Shown here: positions 1-7,762 of the stretch, piece by piece
Layout of the letters: every line of letters starts with the position of its first letter
Position numbering within the stretch: position 1 is the first letter of the stretch
From: an uncultured Clostridia bacterium
Lineage (GTDB): Bacteria; Bacillota; Clostridia; TANB77; CAG-508
NCBI GenBank assembly: GCA_948528155.1
Contig: CAOSZT010000026.1
Coordinates: forward strand, 1-19,752
Length of the DNA stretch: 19,752 nt
Reading direction: 5' to 3'
Translations under genes and position numbers: made by a program
The notes under the pieces: model-generated
The model's input: only the letters and a program-made list of their open reading frames with translations
What the model was told of the DNA's origin: nothing
Databases searched by the model: none

Positions 1-104
1 CCTTTCTCCCTTCTAACGGGGATTTTTAAGAACGTCCCTCTTTCCCTTTTTTGCCAAGGAGTGTCCCTTTTTCCCTTCTAACGGGGATTTTAAGGAACGT
101 CCCT
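1..104. repeat. Two 39-bp direct repeats, GC-rich, 65-bp period
   Basis: Positions 1-39 and 66-104 are the same 39-base sequence with three mismatches, separated by 26 bases. Both contain the core TTCTAACGGGGATTTT and end in AACGTCCCT. The stretch is visibly richer in G+C than the rest of the window. The second copy ends 10 bases from the stop codon of the ATPase gene. Bases 84-111 can fold as a hairpin (GGGATTT against AAATCCC, with a smaller inner stem). The array touches the window edge, so more copies may lie to the left. It may be a REP-like or mobile-element-derived intergenic repeat; no transposase is visible. Confidence 0.8.
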
Positions 105-113
105 AAATCCCGC

Positions 114-2723
114 CTAGATCCACTCATTATATTTTTTAATATAAATCTTCTTAGCAAAAAGAGCAACAAAGCAATACAAAATAGGAACACCAACAATAAT
201 AACTAAATAAGAAATAGGATTAGAAACTAAACCAATAATATGTCCTAAAGCAGTATAAGGAACAATAATAGCAATAATACTTAAAACAATAGAAGAAGCA
301 TAAACTACTTTATTAGCATTACTTTCGACAAAAGGAGTTTTTGCAGTCCTAATAATATGCATACCAATTAAATTAGAAACTACGCCATAAGAGAACCAAA
401 TAGTTTGGAAAGTAGCAGCATCTCTAATATTAAAAATAAACCAAATAGAAGCAAAAACAATCATATCAAAAGTTGAACTTAAAGGACCCATAAAAAGCAT
501 AAAATTTTTTAAGCTATTAATATCCCATTTTTTAGGATCCTTTAGATATTCTTCATCAACATTATCAAAAGGAAGAGTCAACTGACCTAAATCATATAAT
601 AAACTTTGAACAAGTAATTGTATAGGAGTTATTGGCAAAAAAGGAAGCAAAACACTAGCAATTATAACAGAAGTAACTTCTCCAAAATTGAAACTAACAG
701 CAAGTTTTATATATTTCATAAGATTTGCAAAAGTACGTCTACCTTCCTGAACACCATCTAATAATACATTTAGATCTTTTTCTAAAAGGATAATATCTGC
801 TGACTCTTTTGCAATATCAACAGCAGTATCAACTGAAATACCAACATCTGAATTTATAAGAGAAGGGCTATCATTTATTCCATCACCCATATAACCAACA
901 ATATTTCCAGCCTCTTTTAAAAGTCTAACAATTCGTGCTTTTTGTATTGGAGACAATTTGGCAAAAATATTAACTTTTCTTAATATACGTATAACTGCCT
1001 GATCCGATAATTTATCAATATCACTTCCTAAAATAATTTTTTTAGAATTTAAGTTAACTTTATCACAAATACATCTTGTAACTTCAGCATTATCACCAGT
1101 TAAAACAATAACTCTAATTCCAGAATTATTAAGTTTTTCAATAGCTATTTTTGCACTTTCTTTTGGTGGATCAAGAAATCCTATAAATCCTATTAAAACC
1201 ATATTTTTTTCTGAATTTACATCAAAGTTCACTTCATTATTTATATCATTTTTCTGACAAACTGCAACAACTCTTAAACCATCATTGTTAAGGGTTTTAC
1301 TAATTTTTTTGATATTGTCTTTTATTTCTTTTGTTATAGGGGAAACTTGTCCATTGTAATCTATTAATGTACAAATATTTAAAATTTCCTCAACAGCACC
1401 TTTTGTAATCATTTGTTTTTTACCATTCTCATCAGAAACTATTACTGAAAGTCGTCTACGAGAAAAATCAAATGGAATTTCATCTAACTTTTTATAGTTT
1501 GAGGTAATTTCATCAATTTTATTTTCTTTTCCTCGAGAAATTACTGCTTCATCAATATTACCTCTAAGACCTGTTTGAAAATATGAGTTTAAAAAAGCAT
1601 GTTTTAAAACCCTAATATCTTCATCACCATTTACATCAAGATATTTTTCAAGAACAATTTTATCTTCTGTAAGAGTTCCTGTTTTATCAGTGCATAAGAT
1701 GTTCATTGCTCCAAAACTTTGAATAGAATCTAAAGATTTAACAATAGTTTTTTTCTTAGACATTCTAACAGCACCTTTGGATAGGCTAGAAGAAAGTATT
1801 ACTGGTAAAAGTAGGGGAGTTATTCCTATGGCAATTGCAACTGCAAATGTAAATGCAGTTATTGTTTCATGTTTCCAAGTTGTTAAAATAAATACAATTG
1901 GTATCATAACTAACATAAATTTAATTAGCAATTTGCTTATATTTTGAACACCTTTTTGGAATGACGTCTGTGGTTTTCCATTTGATAAAGTATGTGCAAT
2001 TTTTCCAAAATAAGTATCATCTGCAATTTTTATTACTACACCTTTTGCAGTACCACTAATAACATTAGTCCCCATAAAACATATAGTATCTAAGTCTGTT
2101 ACTGAGTTTATCTCATCTATTTTTTTTTCTGAATTATTTAGTTTTTTGATAGCTTCAGATTCTCCTGTTAATGAAGATTGTCCAACATATAGGTCTTTTG
2201 CTTCTATTATCCTTAAATCTGCTGGAATCATACTACCACTAGAAAGTAACACTGTATCTCCTATTGTTACATCTTTTATTGGAATTTTAATTTCTTTACC
2301 ATCTCTAATTATGTGTGAAGTTGTTGCAACAAGTTCTTTTAATTTTTCAGCAGCTTTGTTTGAACGAAATTCTTCAAAAAATTCCAGTAATGTACTTGCT
2401 GTTACTAATACCAATATAACTATTATATTTGCATAACTAGGGGTTTCTGGGAGAATAATATCAGTATAGAACAGAACTAGTGTTATTCCTAGTAATATGC
2501 TATTAAAAGCACTAAATAAACTTTCAAAAAGATAGTTGTACCATTGTTTTGGTTTTGTTTGGCTTATTTGATTTAATCCATTATTTTCTAATAATTTTTG
2601 AGCTTGTTCTGTACTCAGACCTTTTTCATTTATGTTATATTTTTTTATGAATTCATCTTTTGGGAGTATGCATTCTTGACCATAGAGTTTTTTGATGTTG
2701 ATTTCTTCTTTTATATTTGACAT
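114..2723 (-). CDS. MgtA-like P-type ATPase, probable cation (Mg2+) transporter
   Basis: An 869-residue membrane ATPase that should couple ATP hydrolysis to cation transport. Visible motifs are LTGES (185-189, actuator domain), DKTGT with phosphorylated Asp346, KGA (441-443), TGDN (542-545) and GDGIND (613-618). The C-terminal part, with LLYDLGQ (708-714), PFDNVD (718-723), FMLFMGPLSSTFD and HIIRT, follows E. coli MgtA closely, so the Mg2+-importing P3B-like family is the best assignment. It is odd in the ion site: the M4 motif that reads TPEMLP in MgtA is TPLLLP here (302-307), losing the conserved Glu, and M5 has FGEV (Glu682) where MgtA has FGNV. The substrate may therefore differ, so I give no gene symbol. 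The start is supported by AAGGA about 9 bases upstream. No M-box-like riboswitch is evident in the leader. The gene reads toward the repeat at the window's left edge. Confidence 0.9.
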   Translation of the reverse strand: MSNIKEEINIKKLYGQECILPKDEFIKKYNINEKGLSTEQAQKLLENNGLNQISQTKPKQWYNYLFESLFSAFNSILLGITLVLFYTDIILPETPSYANIIVILVLVTASTLLEFFEEFRSNKAAEKLKELVATTSHIIRDGKEIKIPIKDVTIGDTVLLSSGSMIPADLRIIEAKDLYVGQSSLTGESEAIKKLNNSEKKIDEINSVTDLDTICFMGTNVISGTAKGVVIKIADDTYFGKIAHTLSNGKPQTSFQKGVQNISKLLIKFMLVMIPIVFILTTWKHETITAFTFAVAIAIGITPLLLPVILSSSLSKGAVRMSKKKTIVKSLDSIQSFGAMNILCTDKTGTLTEDKIVLEKYLDVNGDEDIRVLKHAFLNSYFQTGLRGNIDEAVISRGKENKIDEITSNYKKLDEIPFDFSRRRLSVIVSDENGKKQMITKGAVEEILNICTLIDYNGQVSPITKEIKDNIKKISKTLNNDGLRVVAVCQKNDINNEVNFDVNSEKNMVLIGFIGFLDPPKESAKIAIEKLNNSGIRVIVLTGDNAEVTRCICDKVNLNSKKIILGSDIDKLSDQAVIRILRKVNIFAKLSPIQKARIVRLLKEAGNIVGYMGDGINDSPSLINSDVGISVDTAVDIAKESADIILLEKDLNVLLDGVQEGRRTFANLMKYIKLAVSFNFGEVTSVIIASVLLPFLPITPIQLLVQSLLYDLGQLTLPFDNVDEEYLKDPKKWDINSLKNFMLFMGPLSSTFDMIVFASIWFIFNIRDAATFQTIWFSYGVVSNLIGMHIIRTAKTPFVESNANKVVYASSIVLSIIAIIVPYTALGHIIGLVSNPISYLVIIVGVPILYCFVALFAKKIYIKKYNEWI

Positions 2724-2845
2724 TTATATCCTTCCTTTTTTATTTTTAATTATTATAACCAATTTAGATAAAATTATTTGAAAACATATTAAAACAATGT
2801 AAAACTATTACTATAAAATAGTATGAAATTCTTTATAAAATTTAT

Positions 2846-2851
2846 ATTATA
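2846..2851 (-). promoter_or_regulatory. Candidate -10 box for the P-type ATPase gene
   Basis: On the minus strand this reads TATAAT, about 120 bases upstream of the ATPase start codon and just downstream of the asd terminator. The matching -35 region is poor (TAATAT at 17 bases), so the call rests on the -10 box and its position. It would give a leader of roughly 115 nt. Confidence 0.4.
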
Positions 2852-2863
2852 CTATGTCCCATT

Positions 2864-2905
2864 AAAAAATATTACAGGAAAATTGAGAGAAATCAGTTTT
2901 CCTGT
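2864..2905 (-). terminator. Intrinsic terminator of asd
   Basis: A 9-bp perfect stem (ACAGGAAAA at 2874-2882 pairing with TTTTCCTGT at 2897-2905) is followed on the minus strand by a T-rich run (ATTTTTTAAT, 2863-2872). It lies 66 bases beyond the asd stop codon and separates asd from the ATPase gene. Confidence 0.75.
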
Positions 2906-2971
2906 TTATACTAAAATAATTAGATAATAAATGTAAATCTATAACTAAATAAAATTTAATTTTCAATTATA

Positions 2972-3961
2972 TTAATTAATTAACTTCTCCAAAATTTGCA
3001 CAGCATTACTAGCAGCACCTTTACGTAAATTATCAGCAACAACCCATAAATTAATACCATAAGGAACACTAAAATCACGTCTAACTCTACCAACAAAAAC
3101 ATCATCTGAACCATCAGCTTTAGAACTAAGAGGATAATAATTTTTTTCTACATCATCAACTAAAGTAATACCTGGAGAATTTTGAAGTAACATCTTAATA
3201 TCATAAATATCAAAATTATTTTTAAATTCCACATTAATACACTCACTATGACAATTTTTAACTGGAACTCTAACACAAGTTGCAGTAATAGGAAGATATG
3301 GCTTATTTAAAATCTTTTTAGTTTCATCAATCATTTTATATTCTTCTTTTGTATAACCTTCAGCCATAAAAACATCTATATGTGGTAAACAATTATTAAA
3401 AATAGGATGTGGAAATTTTTTAGGAGGAATTCCATTAATTCCATTTTCTAAATCTTCAATACCAGATTTTCCAGCACCTGAAACAGCTTGATAAGTTGAA
3501 TAAACAATTCTCTTAATTTTATATTTATCATCTAAAGGTTTTAAAGCTACAACAGCTTGAATTGTTGAACAATTAGGATTTGCAATAATTCCTTTATGCT
3601 CAAAAATTTTTTCAGGATTTACTTCTGGAATTACTAAAGGTACATTATCAACCATTCTAAAAACACTACTATTATCAATAACTACACAACCCTTTGAAAC
3701 AGCAATAGGTGCAAATTTTTCAGATACACTTCCACCAGCACAAAAAATTGCATAATCAAAATTATAGTTAAAAGATGATTCTGTTAATTCTTGTATGATA
3801 TAATTTTGTCCTAAAAACTTTAATTTAGTCCCAGCAGATTTTTTTGAAGAAAATAAAGTATATGTACAATTAGTAAAATTCTTTTCTTCTAATACTTTTA
3901 ATACAGTTCTTCCCACTAATCCAGTACTTCCTACAATAGCTACTTTATATCTATTTTGCAT
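2972..3961 (-). CDS. asd: Aspartate-semialdehyde dehydrogenase
   Basis: A 329-residue cytoplasmic enzyme that reduces aspartyl-4-phosphate to aspartate semialdehyde with NADPH. This is the branch point for lysine/diaminopimelate (cell wall), threonine and methionine. It has an N-terminal Rossmann motif GSTGLVG (11-17), the active-site motif ANPNCST with catalytic Cys131, YQAVSGAGKSG (157-167), and RVPVKNCHSE (231-240) with the catalytic His238. Length matches the Gram-positive type of the family. The start is supported by GGAGGT six bases upstream (3968-3973). It appears monocistronic: a terminator follows at 2864-2905, and the upstream neighbour is divergent. A weak promoter (AGTAAA at 4005-4010 and TTTATA at 3983-3988 as read on the plus strand, 16-base spacer) would give a very short leader. 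Confidence 0.96.
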   Translation of the reverse strand: MQNRYKVAIVGSTGLVGRTVLKVLEEKNFTNCTYTLFSSKKSAGTKLKFLGQNYIIQELTESSFNYNFDYAIFCAGGSVSEKFAPIAVSKGCVVIDNSSVFRMVDNVPLVIPEVNPEKIFEHKGIIANPNCSTIQAVVALKPLDDKYKIKRIVYSTYQAVSGAGKSGIEDLENGINGIPPKKFPHPIFNNCLPHIDVFMAEGYTKEEYKMIDETKKILNKPYLPITATCVRVPVKNCHSECINVEFKNNFDIYDIKMLLQNSPGITLVDDVEKNYYPLSSKADGSDDVFVGRVRRDFSVPYGINLWVVADNLRKGAASNAVQILEKLIN

Positions 3962-4009
3962 ATAAATACCTCCAACATTTTATTTATATTAATATATTAA
4001 AAAAAGTAA

Positions 4010-4050
4010 AAATTGTTACCAAATGAATTGCAACTATTTGCTAACAATTT
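4010..4050. promoter_or_regulatory. Imperfect inverted repeat between divergent asd and glycosyltransferase genes
   Basis: AAATTGTTA (4010-4018) and TAACAATTT (4042-4050) are perfect inverted 9-mers. Inside them a further five bases pair (CAAAT with ATTTG) after one mismatch, leaving an 11-base loop. It overlaps the tentative asd -35 and lies 24 bases upstream of the glycosyltransferase -35. It could be an operator, or on the minus strand (stem followed by a T-rich stretch) a leader attenuator for asd. The role is inferred only from position. Confidence 0.45.
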
Positions 4051-4074
4051 CCAGGAAAAAAAATTTAAAAAAAG

Positions 4075-4103
4075 TTGCAATAATTTTCCAATAATAGTAT
4101 AAT
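4075..4103 (+). promoter_or_regulatory. SigA-type promoter of the glycosyltransferase gene
   Basis: TTGCAA at 4075-4080, a 17-base spacer and a perfect TATAAT at 4098-4103, 43 bases before the start codon of the downstream glycosyltransferase. Confidence 0.8.
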
Positions 4104-4146
4104 AAAAATGGTGAGATAATAAATATAGAAAAAGAGAGGTAAAAAT

Positions 4147-5409
4147 ATGAATTATATTTATATACTAAGAGAAGCATTAGTATGGTTAATAACAATATTT
4201 TGGTTATATCAAATATTGATAAGTTTATGCTCTCTAGTAAAATTAAAAGAAAAACCATTAAAAGTAAAAAAAGATCATAAATTCATGGCAATAATACCAG
4301 CACATAATGAAGAAACCGTAGTAGGAAATTTAGTAGAAAGTTTAAAAAATCAAAATTATAATAGAGAATTATATGATATATATGTAATAGCAGACAACTG
4401 CACAGACAATACAGCAAAAGTTGCAAAAGATGCAGGTGCAATAGTATATGAAAGATTTAATGATACAAAAAAGACAAAAGGATATGCACTAGACTGGTTT
4501 TTACAACAAAAAATTGAAGAAAATGCACAATATGATGCAATATGTATATTTGATGCTGATAATATAGTAGATAAAAACTTTTTAACAGCAATGAATAAAA
4601 AGCTATGTCAAGGAGAAGAAGTTGTTCAAGGATATAGAGATATTAAAAATCCAACAGATAATTGGATAACATCAGGATATGCACTTTTTTACTGGACAAT
4701 GCACAGATTTTATCATTTAGCAAGATATAATTTAGGAATGTCTCCATTATTAAATGGAACAGGTTTTATGGTAAGTTTTGACATTATAAAAGAAAATAAT
4801 GGATGGAAAACAATAACATTAACAGAAGATATAGAATTTTCATTACAGAGAATATTAACAGGAAAAAGACTAGGATGGTCAACAGAAGCAATAGTATATG
4901 ATGAGCAACCAACAGGATTTAAACAAAGTTGGTCTCAAAGAAGTAGATGGACAGTAGGACATATACAATGTATGAAAGAATATACAGGAAAATTAGCAGA
5001 AGTAGCTAAACAAAATAAGACAATGATGAATATGGATGGATTTTTATATATAATAGGAAGTATACCAATGTTTATAATAACACTAATTTTATTAATTTCA
5101 AATTTTGTATTATATGCAACAGAAGGTATGACACAAACAGAATTAATTATAAATATAGTAAGATATTTAGTACCAACATTTGTATTACCATCATTAACAG
5201 CAGCATTTGTAATGTTCTTAGATGGAAAACCAATTAGACCAATGATAAAAGGATTATTTACATATCCGTTATTTATGGGGTCTTGGTTATTAATAAATTT
5301 TAAGTGTTTGTTTAAAAGAGAAACTACTTGGGAGAAAATTACACATAGTAGAAATATTAAAATAAAAGATGTAGAACAAAAAGATGTTGTTGAAATAGAG
5401 AATGTGTAA
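4147..5409 (+). CDS. Family 2 processive-type membrane glycosyltransferase
   Basis: A 420-residue inner-membrane glycosyltransferase that should transfer sugar from a nucleotide-sugar to a growing polysaccharide or lipid acceptor. It has one N-terminal membrane segment (about 9-30), then a GT-A domain starting at AIIPAHNEE (48-56) with IADNCTDNT (81-89), the metal/UDP-binding DAD (136-138), the catalytic-base TED (226-228) and QRSRW (264-268), the processive Q-x-x-R-W signature. About three C-terminal membrane segments follow (about 300-323, 335-357, 367-388), then W-x-x-I-T-H, seen in related transferases. The architecture resembles hyaluronan/PNAG synthase-like enzymes. No polymer export or modification genes adjoin it, so the product cannot be named. 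Start is supported by GAGAGG about seven bases upstream. I see no terminator before the next promoter. Confidence 0.9.
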   Translation: MNYIYILREALVWLITIFWLYQILISLCSLVKLKEKPLKVKKDHKFMAIIPAHNEETVVGNLVESLKNQNYNRELYDIYVIADNCTDNTAKVAKDAGAIVYERFNDTKKTKGYALDWFLQQKIEENAQYDAICIFDADNIVDKNFLTAMNKKLCQGEEVVQGYRDIKNPTDNWITSGYALFYWTMHRFYHLARYNLGMSPLLNGTGFMVSFDIIKENNGWKTITLTEDIEFSLQRILTGKRLGWSTEAIVYDEQPTGFKQSWSQRSRWTVGHIQCMKEYTGKLAEVAKQNKTMMNMDGFLYIIGSIPMFIITLILLISNFVLYATEGMTQTELIINIVRYLVPTFVLPSLTAAFVMFLDGKPIRPMIKGLFTYPLFMGSWLLINFKCLFKRETTWEKITHSRNIKIKDVEQKDVVEIENV

Positions 5410-5425
5410 AAATATAAAAAAACAC

Positions 5426-5454
5426 TTGCATTTTTACCAAAAAGTGGGTATAAT
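5426..5454 (+). promoter_or_regulatory. SigA-type promoter of the rimP-truB operon
   Basis: TTGCAT at 5426-5431, exactly 17 bases, then TATAAT at 5449-5454. It starts 17 bases after the glycosyltransferase stop and gives a leader of about 68 nt holding the hairpin at 5477-5505. Confidence 0.85.
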
Positions 5455-5476
5455 ATAAATACAAAATACGAGATGC

Positions 5477-5505
5477 TAGAGAGTGGGAACAAATCCCACT
5501 CTCTA
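5477..5505 (+). ncRNA. 5' leader hairpin upstream of rimP
   Basis: A perfect 12-bp stem (TAGAGAGTGGGA with TCCCACTCTCTA) closed by a five-base loop ACAAA, placed between the promoter and the rimP ribosome site. It is the most stable structure in the intergenic region. It lacks a long U-run (only ACTTTTG follows), so it looks more like a leader/stability or regulatory element than a full terminator. Conserved rimP leaders have been predicted by comparative genomics in Firmicutes; membership here is inference. Confidence 0.65.
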
Positions 5506-5528
5506 ACTTTTGAAAAAGGAGGGAAAAA

Positions 5529-5999
5529 TTGGCAAGTATAGAACAAAAAATTGAAAATCTAATAGAGCCTATAATACAAAAAATAGGTTATGAACTTTAT
5601 GATGTAGAATATGCAAAAGAAGGAAAAAATTATTTCTTAAGGATATTTATAGATAATGAAAAAGGAATAAACCTAGATGATTGTGAAAAAGTAAATGATG
5701 CAATAAACGATATTTTAGATGAGAAAAATTATATAAAAGAACAATACTTTTTAGAAGTATCATCACCAGGAATAGAAAGATTACTAAGAAAAGAGAAACA
5801 TTTAAAACAAAATATAGGAAAACAAATAAATATAAAACTATTTAAAAAAGACGAAAAAGGACAAAAAGAATATATAGGAGAATTAAAAACATTTAATGAA
5901 CAAAATATTTCAATAGAGCAATCAGAAAAAAATGAAAAAACAATAAAAATAATAGAAAGAAAAAATATATCACAAATAAAAACAATATATAATTGGTAA
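5529..5999 (+). CDS. rimP: Ribosome maturation factor RimP
   Basis: A 156-residue cytoplasmic factor that helps assemble the 30S ribosomal subunit. The N-terminal alpha/beta domain carries IGYELYDVEY (19-28) and the family hallmark LEVSSPGIERLL (75-86); the C-terminal SH3-like domain follows from about residue 90. The start is a TTG at 5529, chosen because AGGAGGG lies five bases upstream, no in-frame ATG precedes the conserved N-terminus, and the length fits the family. It is the first gene of the operon; nusA follows after 52 bases. Confidence 0.95.
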   Translation: MASIEQKIENLIEPIIQKIGYELYDVEYAKEGKNYFLRIFIDNEKGINLDDCEKVNDAINDILDEKNYIKEQYFLEVSSPGIERLLRKEKHLKQNIGKQINIKLFKKDEKGQKEYIGELKTFNEQNISIEQSEKNEKTIKIIERKNISQIKTIYNW

Positions 6000-6018
6000 T
6001 AAAAATTAAAAACTAAAA

Positions 6019-6036
6019 TATGTCTAAAAAGACATA
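6019..6036 (+). promoter_or_regulatory. Small hairpin just before the nusA ribosome site
   Basis: TATGTCT pairs perfectly with AGACATA around an AAAA loop, ending two to three bases before AGGAGG of nusA. NusA levels are often autoregulated, but nothing here proves a role; it may only keep the ribosome site exposed or mark an RNA-processing site. Confidence 0.35.
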
Positions 6037-6051
6037 AAAGGAGGAATAAAA

Positions 6052-7152
6052 ATGAAAGCTATTGATAATAAAGAATTAATATTGGCATTAGAAGAATTAG
6101 AAAAAGAAAAAGGTATAAAAAAATCATATATAATAGAATCAATAGAAACAGCATTAGTTACAGCATATAAAAGAAATTTTGATGCATTAGAAAATGTAAG
6201 AGTTGATATAGACAAAAATACAGGAGCAACACATATATATGCAATAAAAGATATAATGGAAAATGCAAATGATGAAGCAACTGAAATAACTTTAGAAGAA
6301 GCACATAAAATTAACAGAGATTTAAATATTGGAGATACAGTAGAAGTTGAGATTGTTCCAAAAGATTTTGGAAGAATTGCAGCACAAACAGCAAAACAAG
6401 TAATTGTACAAAAATTAAGAGAAGTAGAAAGAGATTTAATATTTGATGAATATAGTGAAAGAAAAGGAGAAATAGTTTCAGGTATAATACAAAAAGCAGA
6501 TAAAAATATAGTAATTGTTGATTTAGGAAGAATTGAAGGAATAATGCTATCAAAAGAGCAAATTCCAACAGAAAGATATAAAGTAAATGATAAAATAAAG
6601 GCTTATATAATGGAAGTAGAGAGAGGGCTAAAAGGTGCACCACAAGTAATGATTTCAAGAAGCCAACCAGATTTTGTAAGAAAATTACTTGAATTTGAAA
6701 TTCCAGAAATATATGAAGGCTTAATAGAAATAAAAAGTATATCACGTGATCCAGGTTCAAGAAGTAAAGTCGCAGTATATTCTCCAGATCCTAATATAGA
6801 CCCAGTTGGATCTTGTGTTGGATCAAAAGGTGTAAGAATACAAAATGTTATAAATGAATTAAATGATGAAAAAATTGATGTAATAGAATGGGATGCAGAT
6901 CCAAGTATATATATAGCTTCAGCATTATTACCAGCACAAATATTAGCAGTTGATATAAAAGAAGAAGAAAAATTTGCAAAAGTAATAGTACCTGATGACC
7001 AATTATCACTAGCAATAGGAAAATCAGGACAAAATGCTAGATTGGCAGCAAAACTAACAAATTGGAAAATAGATATAAAATCAGAATCACAATTTAGAGA
7101 AATACTAGAAAAGCAACAAAGTAATGAAACAGAGACATCTGAAAATACATAA
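6052..7152 (+). CDS. nusA: Transcription termination/antitermination factor NusA
   Basis: A 366-residue RNA polymerase-binding factor that controls pausing, intrinsic termination and antitermination. Domains in order: N-terminal RNAP-binding region (1 to about 130), S1 RNA-binding domain (about 137-203, starting GEIVSGII), KH1 (about 230-290 with GSKG at 257-260) and KH2 (about 300-345 with GKSG at 323-326). As is usual in Bacillota, it lacks the extra C-terminal acidic repeats of the E. coli protein and ends in a short Gln/Glu/Thr-rich tail. A strong AGGAGG precedes the ATG. It sits second in the operon, with rnpM 39 bases downstream. Confidence 0.97.
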   Translation: MKAIDNKELILALEELEKEKGIKKSYIIESIETALVTAYKRNFDALENVRVDIDKNTGATHIYAIKDIMENANDEATEITLEEAHKINRDLNIGDTVEVEIVPKDFGRIAAQTAKQVIVQKLREVERDLIFDEYSERKGEIVSGIIQKADKNIVIVDLGRIEGIMLSKEQIPTERYKVNDKIKAYIMEVERGLKGAPQVMISRSQPDFVRKLLEFEIPEIYEGLIEIKSISRDPGSRSKVAVYSPDPNIDPVGSCVGSKGVRIQNVINELNDEKIDVIEWDADPSIYIASALLPAQILAVDIKEEEKFAKVIVPDDQLSLAIGKSGQNARLAAKLTNWKIDIKSESQFREILEKQQSNETETSENT

Positions 7153-7191
7153 AACTACAACAAACGCATAAACTAGAAAGAAGGTGTAGAT

Positions 7192-7452
7192 ATGAAAAAA
7201 ATACCACAACGCACCTGTATGGGATGTAATGAAAAAAAGGACAAAAACAAATTAATAAGAATAGTTAAAAATAAAGAGAACGAAATAACAATAGATAAAA
7301 CAGGAAAAAAAGAAGGACGAGGAGCATATATCTGTGATGATGAAAATTGTTTAGAAAAACTAATAAAAAGTAAGAGATTAGAAAGAGTTTTTGAAATGAA
7401 AATATCACAAGAAATTTATGAAAGTTTAAGAGGTGTAATTCTTGATAGATAA
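7192..7452 (+). CDS. rnpM: YlxR/RnpM family protein (DUF448), RNase P modulator
   Basis: An 86-residue basic protein of the YlxR family, whose Bacillus member was shown to bind RNase P RNA and modulate its activity and was renamed RnpM. Visible signatures are the N-terminal RTCMGC (7-12), KLIRIV (20-25) and GRGAYIC (42-48), with Cys9, Cys12, Cys48 and Cys53 spaced so that they could form a metal site. GAAGGTG precedes the ATG. Its 3' end overlaps the start of ylxQ by 11 bases, so the two are probably translationally coupled, as in most Bacillota nusA operons. Confidence 0.93.
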   Translation: MKKIPQRTCMGCNEKKDKNKLIRIVKNKENEITIDKTGKKEGRGAYICDDENCLEKLIKSKRLERVFEMKISQEIYESLRGVILDR

Positions 7453-7762
7453 TAAAATATTAGGCTTAATAGGTCTAGCTATGAAAGCAGGAAAAGTATC
7501 TTTTGGAGCAGACAGTGTTGAAGAAAATATAGTAAAGAAAAAAGTAAAATTAGTAATTCTTTCAGAAGATAGTTCTGAAAGGTCAAAAAACAAATTTATT
7601 GAAAAATGTAAAAAATATAATATACCAATAATTGTTGATGGAAACATAGAAGATTTAAGTCAAATAATCGGAAAAAATAATAAATCAATAATTGGGATAA
7701 AAGATATAAATTTTGCAAAATCAATACAAAAAAAGTATAGTGGGGGTGATATTATTGGGTAA
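7442..7762 (+). CDS. ylxQ: YlxQ, L7Ae-family RNA-binding protein
   Basis: A 106-residue protein of the L7Ae/L30e/S12e fold, which binds kink-turn-like RNAs; the precise role of bacterial YlxQ is not settled. The N-terminal ILGLIGLAMKAGKVSFG (6-22) is the family's characteristic start, and LVILSEDSSE (37-46) with IPIIVDG (61-67) give the expected beta-alpha-beta pattern. The start is a TTG at 7442, inside the end of rnpM, with AGAGGTG about eight bases upstream. The later ATG at residue 14 would remove the conserved first helix. Its last eight bases overlap the infB start. Confidence 0.9.
   Translation: MIDNKILGLIGLAMKAGKVSFGADSVEENIVKKKVKLVILSEDSSERSKNKFIEKCKKYNIPIIVDGNIEDLSQIIGKNNKSIIGIKDINFAKSIQKKYSGGDIIG

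Noticed and set aside
1..104. Start of a CRISPR array at the window edge
   Set aside because: Two 39-base copies with a 26-base gap could mimic one, but the copies differ at three positions, the gap resembles the repeat in composition, and no cas gene is seen. It cannot be excluded fully because the window is cut.
2724..2971. Magnesium riboswitch (M-box) upstream of the MgtA-like gene
   Set aside because: The region has only the asd terminator and AT-rich sequence; none of the conserved M-box helices or loops are recognisable.
4034..4258. Small minus-strand membrane-like frame between asd and the glycosyltransferase
   Set aside because: It overlaps the glycosyltransferase start and its promoter, has no ribosome site, and its hydrophobicity comes from complementary AT-rich sequence.
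6311..6760. Antisense open frame opposite nusA (149 codons)
   Set aside because: Leu/Phe-rich composition is what the complement of AT-rich Lys/Glu/Asn codons gives. There is no start signal, and nusA is certain. The same holds for other antisense frames, for example 4935-5546, 9745-10071 and 18218-18583.
7713..7754. Longer N-terminus for IF-2 from an upstream TTG at 7713
   Set aside because: It has no ribosome site, overlaps ylxQ deeply, and the IF2-N domain begins naturally at TTG 7755 with GGGGGTG in front.
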